In this document: positions 5,845-5,908 of the stretch, piece after piece
Layout of the letters: each line of letters starts with the position of its first letter
Position numbering within the stretch: position 1 is the stretch's first letter
Source: Bacillota bacterium
GTDB taxonomy: Bacteria; Bacillota; Clostridia; Peptostreptococcales; Anaerovoracaceae
Reading direction: 5' to 3'
DNA length: 5,908 bases
Assembly: GCA_017621195.1 (NCBI GenBank)
Contig: JAGATO010000238.1
Location: forward strand, 1 to 5,908
Translations under genes and position numbers: made by a program
Notes under the pieces: model-generated
Told to the model about the DNA's origin: nothing
The model's database searches: none
Seen by the model: the letters and a program-made list of their open reading frames with translations, nothing else

Positions 5845-5908
5845 TGCGGATCCTTTGTTTGTTTTTTCTTACCGCAGATGCGGTTCCATCCCGCCGCCAG
5901 TGCCAGCT
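5841..5908 (-). CDS. Possible C-terminal end of an upstream gene (unrecognised)
   Basis: A minus-strand frame enters from the right edge (first full codon at 5906-5904) and reads LALAAGWNRICGKKKQTKDPQ before TGA at 5843-5841. The TGA overlaps the dehydratase ATG as ATGA, a common arrangement for translationally coupled genes in polysaccharide operons. A hydrophobic stretch followed by a basic tail would fit the end of a membrane protein. With only 21 residues, no family can be assigned, and another frame is also open here, so this is a weak call. Confidence 0.3.
   Translation of the reverse strand, partial: LALAAGWNRICGKKKQTKDPQ

Overview
The window looks like chromosomal DNA from an anaerobic member of the Firmicutes (class Clostridia). 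The evidence is the clostridial-type butyrate-pathway enzymes Crt and Hbd, a citrate lyase subunit, an NhaC-type antiporter, strong AGGAGG-like ribosome binding sites, Rho-independent terminators with U-tracts, and a SigA-type promoter with a Rex-like operator. No species call can be made from the sequence alone.

Layout. Positions 1-882 (+) hold the C-terminal part of citrate lyase alpha subunit (citF), which enters from the left edge and is followed by a clear terminator at 917-957. All other genes are on the minus strand. Reading in their transcription direction (right to left): the last residues of a possible upstream gene (5841-5908, weak); a 649-residue membrane-anchored nucleotide-sugar dehydratase of the CapD/PglF/WbpM family (3895-5844); crt (3-hydroxybutyryl-CoA dehydratase, 3039-3812); hbd (3-hydroxybutyryl-CoA dehydrogenase, 2046-2894) with its own promoter (2971-2999), a Rex-like site (2940-2957) and a strong terminator (1958-1992); and a decayed nhaC antiporter gene (1051-1726) ending in a terminator (996-1028). 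The left edge gene and the minus-strand block are convergent, and their terminators lie back to back in 883-1050.

How the genes work together. Hbd and Crt catalyse consecutive steps, acetoacetyl-CoA to 3-hydroxybutyryl-CoA to crotonyl-CoA, the reductive arm of butyrate formation. The Rex-like site suggests that hbd responds to the NADH/NAD+ ratio. Bcd/EtfBA and thiolase, often linked to these genes, are absent from the window. CitF belongs to citrate fermentation and the CapD-like enzyme to surface glycan synthesis; neither has an obvious link to the butyrate genes.

The most interesting part is the nhaC locus. Its regulatory region is elaborate: a candidate promoter, a roughly 35-bp imperfect tandem repeat with palindromes, and a 13-bp stem-loop in the leader. 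The coding region is broken twice. There is a one-base frameshift inside a perfect 10-bp inverted repeat, and a loss of about half of the protein that ends beside a perfect 16-bp palindrome. Hbd also carries an unusual Ala-Arg-Arg sequence where clostridial homologues have an acidic NAD-binding residue. I saw no mobile element, CRISPR array, tRNA or rRNA, and no clear evidence of an undescribed multi-gene system.
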